Of a DNA stretch of 31,162 bases, positions 8,986 to 18,872 are shown in pieces; the first letter of the stretch is position 1; each line of letters starts with the position of its first letter. The stretch is from assembly GCA_910592205.1 (NCBI GenBank), contig CAJVPJ010000277.1:1-31162 (forward strand). Direction: 5' to 3'. The notes under the pieces are model-generated. The model saw nothing but the letters and a program-made list of their open reading frames with translations. It did not search any database and was not told the origin of the DNA. Both the position numbers and the translations under genes were made by a program. Source of the DNA: Paraglomus occultum. Its lineage: Eukaryota > Glomeromycota > Glomeromycetes > Paraglomerales > Paraglomeraceae.

Positions 8986-11958
8986 TTAAAATTTTACAGT
9001 AATGGTTTTTGTCTTTGTCAATATCATTGCTCCTGCATCTTCAATATTATTGTCAGAAAGTTCCAAAGAAGTCAGATATAAATTTGATTCTAAAGCCTTT
9101 GCCAACACTGTTGCTCCTGTATCTCCAATGTAATTGCCAGAAAGTTTCAAAGAAGTCAGGGATGAATTTGATTCCAAAGCCTTTGCCAATGCTGTTGCTC
9201 CTACATCTCCAATTTGATTATCATTGATATTCAAAGAAGTCAGAGATAAATTTGATTCCAAAGCCTTTGCCAATGCTGTTGCACCTGCATCTCCAATTTG
9301 ATTATGATAGAGATTTAAAGAAGTCAGAGAGGAATTTAAATCTAAAGCCTTTGCCAATGTTGTTGCTCCTGCATCTCCAATATTATTGTCAGAAAGTTTC
9401 AAAGAAGTCAAAAATAAATTTGATTCCAAAGCCTTTGCCAATGCTGTTGCTCCTGCATGTTCAACCTTATTCCAAGAAAGTTCCAAAGAAGTCAGAGATG
9501 AATTTGATTCTAAAGCCTTTGCCAAAGCTGCTGTTCCTGTATCTCCAATATTATTGAAAGAAAGATTCAAAGAAGTCAGACATGAATTTGATTCTAAAGT
9601 CTTTGCCAATGCTGTTGCTCCTGCATCTCCAATATTATTATCAGAAAGTTTCAAAAAAATTAGAGATGAATTTGATTCCAAAGCCTTTGCCAATGCTATT
9701 GTTCCTGTATATCCAATATTATTGAAAGAAAGATTCAAAGAAATCAGACATGAATTTGATTCTAAAGTCTTTGTCAATGCTGTTGCTCCTGCATCTCCAA
9801 TATCATTATAAGAAAGATTCAAATTCAAAGAAGTTGGAGATAGATTTGACTCTAAAGTCTTTGCCAATGTACTTGCTTCTCCATATTCAATATTATTGTC
9901 AGAAAGTATCCAAGAATTAACAGAAGGGTTTGGTTTTAAGGTAACTATCAGTGTTGTCATTCCCTTATTATTAATACTATTCCTCAGTTTCTGAGAAAGA
10001 TCCAGCACTTTACCTGGTAAATGCTGACTTTTATTATCAAGTAACAGTTTTAATTGTTTGTACACTTCTTCACATGATAGTCGTTCATCTGAATTATCAC
10101 TCCAACATGTTGAATATAGCTGAATGTATGCTTCTGGTGTTCCTGGAAATGGAGAATCCCGATAGCCTTGTTTTCTATATTCTGCCACACTATAATGAGT
10201 ACACTTTTTACAAGGAATTTGTCCACTAGAAACTTCCCAAAGTAGCACCCCAAGACTAAAGATATCAGCCTTCTTTCCACGTTTATATGATTGAATTCTG
10301 AATGATAAGGGATCTCTGTATGCTGCATTGCCTTCTCCTATTGATGAGGATATAATCTGTCCAGATAGACCAAAATCAGTAATTTTTGCAATGCCGGATT
10401 TGATAAGAACGTTAAAGGAGGACTGCAAGTAAGAGTTAGGAGCACAATAATTATTATTTTGTAATTGTCAAATATATTCAGATAACCGTGACAAAAGAAA
10501 AGTGTAATCTCATATACTACCAAGTCTTTGTGGATGATATTAAGCTTATGCATGTGCCTCAAACCGTTAGTAATTTCCAGACTGAGCTTATACTTGTCCT
10601 TCCATGTCAAACTATGAAAATGTTGCGCTAAGTGATTGCGCAAAGTTCCGCCATCAGCAAACTCGAAAATCATATGATAACCGTCATCTTCGTCTTTAGT
10701 ATCAGAGTAAAAATACATGTCATATGTAAAAATACATCTTCACAAATTATAATAATAAATGTATACGTACAGACACCAAACAATCTGATAATATTCGGAT
10801 AGCCGCTCAATTTCCTGTGGTTTTTTAGCTGGTGGTATATAAAGCGTTAGTAATAATAAAGCGGTCTACGCTCGAATATTAAACAGAAAACTAATAATCA
10901 ACCTCTTTGATAAGTTTTTTGTAAAATTTTTCCTCACAATCATGGGCATACCGATACAACGTTTTTATGGCAACAGTCAATCCACTTTGTTTCATCGTTG
11001 CCTTATACACCGCTCCATAGGAACCACCAGCAATAGGTAAACGACCCACATCAATTTCGCTTTTTGGGTAACAGCAGATAGAACCCTCTTGAATACGCTT
11101 GTCTATCCATTCCTTATTAGGCTTTTCCTGCTTACAAGAAATTACTTGAGATTGTGAAGGTTGTTCATTAATTTCCACCTGAGAAAATTGATGTGAAAAC
11201 CCGTTTCCCGATTGATCAATGTTGCTTTGTAGTAGAGATACTTGCTGATAAACGTTTACTTTGGACGGAGCCGGACGCGGAATAATCTGTGTTCGCTGTA
11301 ATGCCATAATAGTATGCCTGATGGTGAGCTTGATACGGTAACCTCACAGTAATCCGAATATAAATAGACAAACCTGTAATTGGGCATACTCCAATGGCTC
11401 AATCAAAGCAACTCCGACCATGTCTTGAACCGAGTTTTGTCGGCTCAGTTTATGGTCAGATTGCATCGGCATGGTGGTTTCGTTCGGTTTCTGTTCTTCA
11501 TGCTGTCCCAAATGCGATAACCATCGTTGTTGATGTGGCTGCTGAAGCGTAAATAGGTTTTGTTGCGGAAACAGAGTGCCATTTGGTTGCTGAATCGAAT
11601 TATCTATATATGTCGGCGTTTGTTGCTTGTTTGTCATTTGCGGAATAAAATACGTTGGTAGACCACTGGATGTAAGCATATTAATATCAGTGGGTGATTG
11701 TGAAAGACTGAGTAATGATTGATCTTGTGGAAACTGTCGTCTCCATTCCATTTCTTTTTGTGAATTCAGCAAATCTTGATATAGATAATGAGTCGAGTCA
11801 CCCATGTATTCTGGCCGCATTGGTTGATAAGTTATGGATGCAGAAGGATTAAGCAACGTATGGCGTTGTTGTTGATGCTGCTGTTCTTGCATCGTTTCTT
11901 CCTCTTGTTGATAACTCCATGGTTGGCTCTGCCAGGCTTGAAAAGGTCGCTGGGACAT
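8986..11958 (-). CDS. Gln-rich protein kinase with C-terminal RI-type LRR domain
   Basis: Five exons on the minus strand: 11958-11374, 11295-10903, 10828-10771, 10693-10521, 10422-8986. Introns are 78, 74, 77 and 98 bp, all GT-AG with consistent phases; total 881 residues. Residues 1-195 are Gln-rich and disordered (TMQEQQHQQQRHTL). The kinase covers about 276-530: Gly loop IAGGSYGAVY near 283, VAIK Lys306, HKDL with Asp402, Asn407, DFG Asp419, and YRDPL in place of APE. It appears catalytically complete and TKL-like. Residues 571-881 are eleven leucine-rich repeats of about 28 residues (consensus L-x-L-S-x-N-x-I-G-D-A-G-A-T-A-L-A-K-A-L), the ribonuclease-inhibitor/NLRC type that usually serves as a recognition surface. 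No signal peptide or membrane segment, so a cytosolic sensor kinase is likely. The first-intron acceptor is the one that yields a normal intron length. Confidence 0.85.
8989..9921 (-). repeat. 84-bp tandem repeats encoding LRRs
   Basis: About eleven copies of an 84-bp coding unit. Each encodes one 28-residue LRR ending A-L-A-K-A-L-E-S-N-x-x-L-T-S. Several units are close to identical at DNA level, which suggests recent duplication or gene conversion within the array. The strong repeat also creates long meaningless antisense frames. Confidence 0.85.
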
Positions 11959-12030
11959 TTTGTACGTTAACTAGAATTAAGTCAATAATACTATTACTAA
12001 TACTAATACAGTATATGAGCCCAAATCTAT

Positions 12031-12040
12031 ATCACGTGAT
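12031..12040. promoter_or_regulatory. ATCACGTGAT palindrome (E-box / Cbf1-type site)
   Basis: A perfect 10-bp palindrome with a CACGTG core, 73 bp upstream of the ATG of the minus-strand kinase-LRR gene. The fungal bHLH factor Cbf1 recognises RTCACGTGAY-type sites. Function here is inferred from position alone. Confidence 0.35.
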
Positions 12041-12352
12041 GGTAATTGCAGTACGCTTTAATGGTAAGAGACAAAGAAATCGTGGCGCTCAAGGGGCGGT
12101 TGGAGCGGGTGAAGGGGGAAAGGAAGAGAGGAGATGACAGTTGTGCGCTTATGCAGAGGTCGTTAATGTAGCGTATTTTTTTTCCTTCCGAAAAGCAATT
12201 CCGTAAATATTTAGGTGAAAGATGAGTATATCAACAATTACAATCACCCCACCTCGTATGATCGCATTCATCCGTTGATCTTTTAAACTATCAACGGCTG
12301 TTCTGTTGATAGTAACACTTACGATTGAAAGTTGGTCGTGCCGTTTTTCCTA

Positions 12353-12616
12353 TTATAACATTGCAAGCAGTCGATTGAATTGCTGTAGCAGCCCAGAACG
12401 TTTGTCATGTTCAGAGAAAGAAGGGCTTAAAAAGTTTTGAATACTACTTAGCCACGATATATGGTTCTTAATTTTAGAACAAATTTTATTAAAACAATCA
12501 AGTGACTCGTAAACTCTGTTTATGAAAGCTAGGATTAAGATACTCACATTCATGCCTGTATTCCTTTTTTGTCGAATGCACTCTTGCGTAAACCATCCAG
12601 AGAGGCAATCAACCAT
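12353..12616 (-). CDS. Small hypothetical helical protein
   Basis: An 87-residue frame from ATG 12616 to TAA 12353. After an N-terminal part with a short hydrophobic stretch (MNVSILILAFINRVYESLDC), the rest looks like amphipathic helices (FNKICSKIKNHISWLSSIQN, then LLQQFNRLLAML). No family is recognised. The helix pattern loosely recalls helical-bundle leaders found before some fungal kinases. The kinase-LRR gene starts on the same strand about 400 bp downstream, so this could be an upstream exon of it, but I found no splice path that joins them. It may be spurious. Confidence 0.3.
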   Translation of the reverse strand: MVDCLSGWFTQECIRQKRNTGMNVSILILAFINRVYESLDCFNKICSKIKNHISWLSSIQNFLSPSFSEHDKRSGLLQQFNRLLAML

Positions 12617-13663
12617 CAGACAAGCTTATGAATAACCCGTACACTATAGAAAAGTACATTTAATCGATACTTTCCGTTTGCTCGTTCGATTATTTGCAAG
12701 GAAATAATCGATCTGATTATTATGTGGAATTAAAATTGTAACTACCCTGGAAAGAAGTCGTTTCTCGTATTTTCTTCGGACTCTTTTCGCGTTTTGTTGA
12801 CAGATTATTGAAATAGAAATCACTAATAAGAATTAAATACGTTTGTTAAGCTTCTTCATCGCCGTTGTCAGAACCATAATTACATTTTCCCAGGCAGTAA
12901 AAGCATTCAGTATTTATAATTATTTACTTGACTTACATGCATTAATATTAAGACACATAAATAATAATTTGCAATCAATACGCACGTATTAAGCAGGTCA
13001 ATTATGTTGTTGTAAATCCTACGACTCAAATTCATGCGGTAATTTTACGGGCTTTGATTTAATTCCGCGACACCAATTTCTTGATTATAGAGTAATTTAG
13101 TTGAGGTGTAATAGTGATAAATTTAACAGCTTAAGTCATCAGCTAAAGTCATAAATATAAAGTTTAAAGGATACGTATAGTTAATTAAACTCTTACATAA
13201 CTGTAGTTAGCGCCTTTTTTATCAGTACGTAATAGTAACTGATGCAAAATTTTCTATATAAAATGTTATTGTTCGATAAAAACTTGATATTAGATGTATA
13301 AATTAATTTGTATTTGATGGGCTCTCTAGAGGACTAGTACTTTGCAAGCTTCATTTGACAATGTTGGACATACTACTAACACTACTCGGTATCAAACGTC
13401 GCCGGAATTCCCAAACACAGCCACCCACCATTTGGATTTGCTATAAAAAAAAGTAAAACCAGTTTATTTTTGGCAGTGGAGTATTTTGACAGATATAATA
13501 GAACGGATAAATACTTGCTATCATAATTATTCTAATTGAGCGATAATAATAACCAAGTCCACCGGTTTTGTATAATGAGTGCGAATCACAATTATCCAAT
13601 GGCTAATTATGCATCCCTGCAACGTAATAAAATTCTTTTTGGAACATCTCGAGCTTATTCTCC
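12617..13663. other. Intergenic, no gene seen
   Basis: About 1 kb of AT-rich DNA with frequent stops on both strands. No repeats, RNA genes or coding frames that I can support. Confidence 0.4.
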
Positions 13664-14015
13664 TTAACCAATATCGATATGTCCTTCCTCTTCTTCTAAT
13701 GCTTTATCGGAATTTCTAATTACTGCCTTTCTTTTGAGGACTACTATCCACGCTAATAAAGCGGTATTGCAAATCAATCCAGAAAGATACATTTGTCGCG
13801 CACTTCTTGAGACGTTCTTTTATATTGGAAAACCCAATTTTTTAATCTTAATCTTGCATCACGGCAGCTAGTATATGCCCAGTATACGCCACTGTCCGGA
13901 ACGTGAAAAAATAAAAAAGTTGAAAAGGCACGTCTCCGAAACCGAGTAAATAAAAGAGGATGCACAAGATTAAATATGCACGCAAATACAAAAATAATGT
14001 CAGTCGGTTAATACC
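13664..14015 (-). CDS. Multi-pass membrane protein, partial or decayed
   Basis: From an acceptor-like TTCAG at 14016-14018 the minus strand reads GINRLTLFLYLRAYLILCIL, then FYLLGFGDVPFQLFYFFTFR and TVAYTGHILAAVMQD before TAA. A second open segment in another frame begins around SARQMYLSGLICNTALLAWI, continues VVLKRKAVIRNSDKALEEEE and ends at TAA 13664. A short intron ending AAAAG or TCAAG would join them; for example the donor GTATAC with the acceptor TCAAG keeps the frame. At least three hydrophobic helices followed by a charged acidic tail suggest an integral membrane protein of receptor or transporter type. The family is not identified. No start codon is found in the roughly 230 bp before the neighbouring gene, so the gene is truncated or dead. 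Confidence 0.4.
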
Positions 14016-14247
14016 CTGAATGGGTAAAAATTTACCAAGTATGCAATTATTAATTAAGTGGTATTTAATCGAGTCTGTAATATTTTATTCGAATCACTTC
14101 AAGTGTTTCTCATCATTAATAATATTAATAAATTACAAGATTAATTTTGTTTAAAATCTATAAATATAAAATAATAGTAAGAAGAATATACACGTAGTAG
14201 TAGGTAATACTATATTCATGTCATCTTTATAACTATTAATACAATGT

Positions 14248-16915
14248 TCATCCATCTCTGGGAAATGGTTTACTCGAGTATTTGCTCTCTTTCTCAATAT
14301 GTGATATTGGTTTTAGATTTTCATTGCAATAAATGCTCTTCCATTCATCACCAGCTGTTCTATGCTTAATTTCTTTGTAGACTTCCAATGCTGTTGGCCG
14401 GTTGCTAGGATTAGCATCACAACATTTTTCAGCAAGCATCTTGTACAACTCTGGCACTGTATCAGGCATTTTTGGACGCAGTCCCTTACAAATGTCTTTA
14501 ACTAATTTCTGGTCAAAGGTCCTATCTCGAAAAGGTGGCTCCCCACTAGCTATCTGATACATAAAAATGCCCAAGGCATAAATATCAGATTTTGGTGTAA
14601 ATTCTCCAGTACCAAAAACTTCTGGTGCAATAAAAGATAAAACACCACATAAATTTGAAGAATTTAGTTTTTGTGCATTTGCTATTTGATAATGTCCTAT
14701 GTCATAGAAATATGATGGGGAAGTATTGTTGTTATTTAAAAGTATATTCCCACCATGCAGATTACAATGCACTAGTCTTGTACTGTGAACAGCCTGCAAG
14801 TGCTTTACAATAAATTCCACAATCTCCATCTTCATCTCCCAGGTCAACTGGTTGATATTTTGACTTAGATAAGATGAGAGGTTGCCACCATCTGCATATT
14901 GCATTACAATCATGTACTCTCTTGTCTGTGGCTGTTGTGTAATGCCATATATTTGAAGAAAATTGTAACTTGAAGAACAAAATGCATAGCCAGATAAGAC
15001 ATGGCTTTTGATCTATAATAAAAGTAAATGATTAAAATCATATTGTAACTAATTTAAAAACTTACATGTATTAAAAAATTTTACCTCAGAAATAAGTGAG
15101 TTGATATTATTGACACACCTCAAAACAACCTGACTTGACACACCTTTCAGTTTAGGTATAAGAGAGTCTTTACACTTGGCAGTATAAACTGTTCCATAAC
15201 CACCTGATCCAATCTTCTTGATTTCATCCAATTCATTATAATTTATCCAAGAAAAGTCACGCCAGAGAACTGAATTTATTATCTGTATAATGTGATCCAA
15301 GACTGACTGCATATCATAATGAAACACCAAATAACAGTCTTCAGTCAATGGCTCTTGTGTGATGCCAATTATCCAGATATTATCTGAAGTCAACATATCT
15401 GGGTAACATTCTGTTAACTGTTGGACAATATAAATAAAAGATTGTAAGTCTTATTTTAATACTGACCTATTTCTACATATACAATTCATTTGCTCTTAAT
15501 AACCACTTACATTATTATTAACTATCAAATTACCTGGTAAAAGTCAAATAATTCTACATCCAATCCATCAACAATCTTCTTTATTATAACTCTTGTTAAG
15601 ACGTTTTCACCTGTTGTGAGTTCTATCCAGTCAGCAGTGTGTGTGCATCCATGGCTTAATGATGGAGTTTCTTGCATGTTGACTAATTGAGAGAATTTTA
15701 TCCACTGTAGATAACTATCATGCTTGTATAGAGTATTTTCCCATGATTTCATGATAATAGAGTCCAGAGACTTGTTGCCCGTAGTCCAACCAGGTGGTAT
15801 TGATGATTTACACTCAGAACAAAACATGCTTATTTTAGAATTTAGATGCCATGTACATGCCAAACATAAGCCAATATTGTAAGAGTCCCAACATATAGCC
15901 TTAATTAGAGCATACTTTTGCCATTGTGGATGATATGTAAATCCAATAGTAATCCAAACTTTGTTGTCAAGTATATCTGGGTGATCCTCACAGAGCTAAG
16001 AAAAGTAGATAAACCATTTAGAACAAGGTCAATAGTAATAGTCATGAATTCATGCAATCAACAAGTTACCTTGTGATAGAATAAATCGTTTGCCATATCT
16101 GACATTTCTAGTGGAATCAATTCTACCCTCACATTACTAGCTACACTAAACTTTAGGAATACCGCCATATCCTGTTGGATTTCCTTCTCTTTGGTCAAAG
16201 CAGGTTCAACGATTGTATCAATTTTACTATATGCCGATCTAAACTCCAGCAGATCAAATGGAAGCCATTCCAGATAGGCATCATTTGCTGTCTTTGTTTG
16301 AATTTGTGTCTGTCTAATAACTTTATCCAGTTTTTTATTTTTACTGGTCCACCCAGTCGATAATTCTTTACGACCGCAGATGCACCATACTGGACTACAA
16401 CGTAACACTTTACAAATAGAACAGAATCCGTATAAAGTATAGTAATGATGAAATTCTCGTCTGGCCACCAGATAATAATTCTTTTCATCTTTGGTAAAAC
16501 CCTTCACCAATCGATTACGATCGTCAATCCATTTTGCATATCTTTTAAATTGATTAATGTTCCGTGGATTTTTGTATTTGTGTATCGGAAGAGAGTATAT
16601 CTTGGCAAACTGGTGCATGGATTCTCGAGTGCATTTATTAATGGTTCCAAGCGATAACAGCATTACTTCAGATTTACCCGAGCTTTGATAGTGCGTAGCG
16701 TAATAAATGGTTAAACCAGTGGATGCTTGAATTGGCTCTACATCTGCAAATTCCGAGTACGATATCCATTTGAGACGTCTACGTTCTGGTATTATATTGC
16801 CCTCGTCATCAATCTTTGAAGATTCAATCAAGCGGTCAATCGGCGAACATCCTGAAGGACTTTTAATGGTTGAAGTTAAAATCACGGACATTCTTGCTAA
16901 GAGCCTTTCGAACAA
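14248..16915 (-). CDS. K1: multi-module kinase-like protein, predicted pseudokinase
   Basis: Four exons: 16915-16070, 15995-15534, 15417-15085, 15012-14248; introns 74, 116 and 72 bp, all phase 0; 801 residues (793 if the second Met at 16891 is used). N-terminal modules: W-I-S-Y leader and N-lobe-like segment 50-155; Cys knuckle 165-180 (CX2CX4CX4CXC); YLEWLPF; second lobe-like segment to 315; CX2CX11CX2C at 326-344; WTTGNKSLD; YLQWIKF; third lobe-like segment to 478. The kinase-like domain is 491-790. It keeps the Gly loop (IGSGGYGTVY, 505-514) and APE (676-678), but VAIK Lys is Arg536, the catalytic Asp is Asn631 (HCNLHGGN), and DFG is DIG (651). Phosphotransfer is therefore unlikely, while nucleotide or partner binding is possible. 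The C-terminal tail is shorter than in its paralogs. K2 is divergent. Confidence 0.85.
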
Positions 16916-18872
16916 GTGAGGATATCATATGCACGCTCTTGTTACTTAATGTCGATGTTAATTTAATATTGATTGTGTTTATCGATCAACCCTTTATTAA
17001 AGATGAGTGCTCGTGTTACATGGAACACTTTTAAAACGCCGTATTTGTAACACACGCCCTGGCATGGGGTCATTAGCCGCAAAACCAGTCAGCGACTACA
17101 CGCTCGGTATTACTTCGGCATCTGCAATAAATAAAATGATATGCACAACTCGCTACCGGGATCAACCGTGTTACCACATGAAACAGATCCAATCAATTCG
17201 ATGCGAGTAATCATTACAAATAGTTTTAATTGGACAAGCCTAACAAACAAAGTCCAATTACATAAGTAAGGATTTATAATAATAGGCCGAGGTTAAATGA
17301 GTTTTACTGGACCTATGTAAGTAAACCAAACCAATCTGAAAATTTCCGCAGTTATCGACAAATCCCGAATATCATTACAGTACACTAAGCACTTACTCTC
17401 TAACATGCCGATTCAACCAGTTGTCTAACCAATTGATTCGTTTGTGTCGCCGATAAAATCAGAAGCATAAAACACAAACTTGAAAAAAAAAATTTTTTTC
17501 CTCCAAATTCGAAGTAAACATGCATAAATTAATTTGTGTGCATAATCTATAAAATATGACAGACACGTTTATGAAAGCGTCGAATTGCAGAAATTCTCAA
17601 AAATTGAATTTCATTAATCGTACATTAACAATTTAAAACGTGTTTATAAACAAATTTAGTAAACTGCTTAATGTTTGTCATGGTACCTTAACAATATGTC
17701 GCCAATTACCTGCTCAACTTATGTATTTACTTTAATATGTTAATGAATGTTTAACTAATGAATTGGTTTTCGTAGAAGGTGCTGGTAATTATCAATTAAT
17801 GTAATTTTTCCGAGTAACTTTCATGTAAACATCTGCACCTAGTATGTAATTTATCATTAGTTTGCAGGGCATTAATTACTAGTGTTTACGTTTGTAAATC
17901 TGTAAATGGTAACTTTGTCGTAATTTGAGTTTAGGTTTAGGTAATATTGGTAGCTTTACGAATACTTACAATACTTGGTGGAATAGTAAATCTTAATATT
18001 AAGGACGTTAAAGAACGTTCATATGCAGGCATGACTAATACTAGACAATAATTGACTCATTACTTGCATTTGTTTTAATTGCCATCCTTGATAAATATTA
18101 ATATGTAACATGATGTAGATCTGGCTTCTTGTAGAATAGCATCGTTCGAAGCACTTTAATATATAGTGTATATAAAATACAGTTCGGGATCTAAGTTGAT
18201 AATTTTTCTGATATAAAATTAATTACACAATAAAATGCTGGTTATTGACAAAGCCTTTAGTAAGAAGTGAACCTAATTTTTTCCTACAACCAAATGATAT
18301 AACTATTCGGCGAGATTGACAAATTTAAGTAAGGCAGACTTGATTATTAAATCATGTTTACTCTGTTATATTGCAATTGTTTTTCTCCCCACAGTATTTG
18401 AAGAGACATCCTTCATGCATGGTAATTGCAGATGTCTGTGTTGTCGGTTATTCATGCAGACTAGTTTCAATTCGTAGGGAAAAGGGTTCAAACAAAAATT
18501 TTGCATTATACAGATGTAATATCAGCAACTCAAATCACAGCCTCGTTTGTTTGCTGCGCAACCAATATTAATATGAGGAAACGTTAAAACGGAGCAGAAC
18601 GTGATTCCACATGTGCAGTTATATTGGCTGTCATACAAATGGAATCGCGAGAGATCTGCTCCGCTTTAGACATGCCCAAAATATAGGAACGTTATCATGC
18701 ACACAAAACACGTGTCAACATCGTACAATTTGCCTAAAACATAGAACAGTTGTTACATATATAAAATGGTCCCCAGTCACAACAACAAAGTTCAACACTT
18801 TCACAAAAAAAGTATCAAACAAAATATCAACTTATTATTATACATATTAATATTGTAAATATATCCAAGAAA
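16916..18872. other. Shared upstream region of divergent genes K1 and K2
   Basis: About 2 kb between the start of K1 (minus) and K2 (plus), so both promoters should lie here. Open frames at 17007-17210, 18371-18571 and 18611-18850 have no recognisable features. The last 100 bp before K2 is CA-rich and TC-poor, as in many fungal leaders. No repeats or RNA genes were found. Confidence 0.45.
18758..18766 (+). promoter_or_regulatory. TATA-box candidate for K2
   Basis: TATATAAAA lies 107 bp before the K2 start codon and is followed by a CA/AAC-rich leader and AAAATGTC at the start. Spacing is plausible for a fungal promoter; not proven. Confidence 0.4.

Noticed and set aside
9009-9811. Long plus-strand frames across the LRR region
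   Set aside because: They are antisense shadows of 84-bp repeats (a multiple of three), with no sensible protein features.
8989-9921. CRISPR-like regular repeats
   Set aside because: The units are head-to-tail coding repeats without distinct spacers, in a eukaryotic intron-containing gene; same for the Sel1 array.
17007-17210. 67-codon plus-strand frame upstream of K1/K2
   Set aside because: No recognisable features; sits in the presumed shared promoter region.
18371-18850. Two plus-strand frames just before K2
   Set aside because: No domain, and no consistent splice path into K2 exon 1, which has its own good start context.
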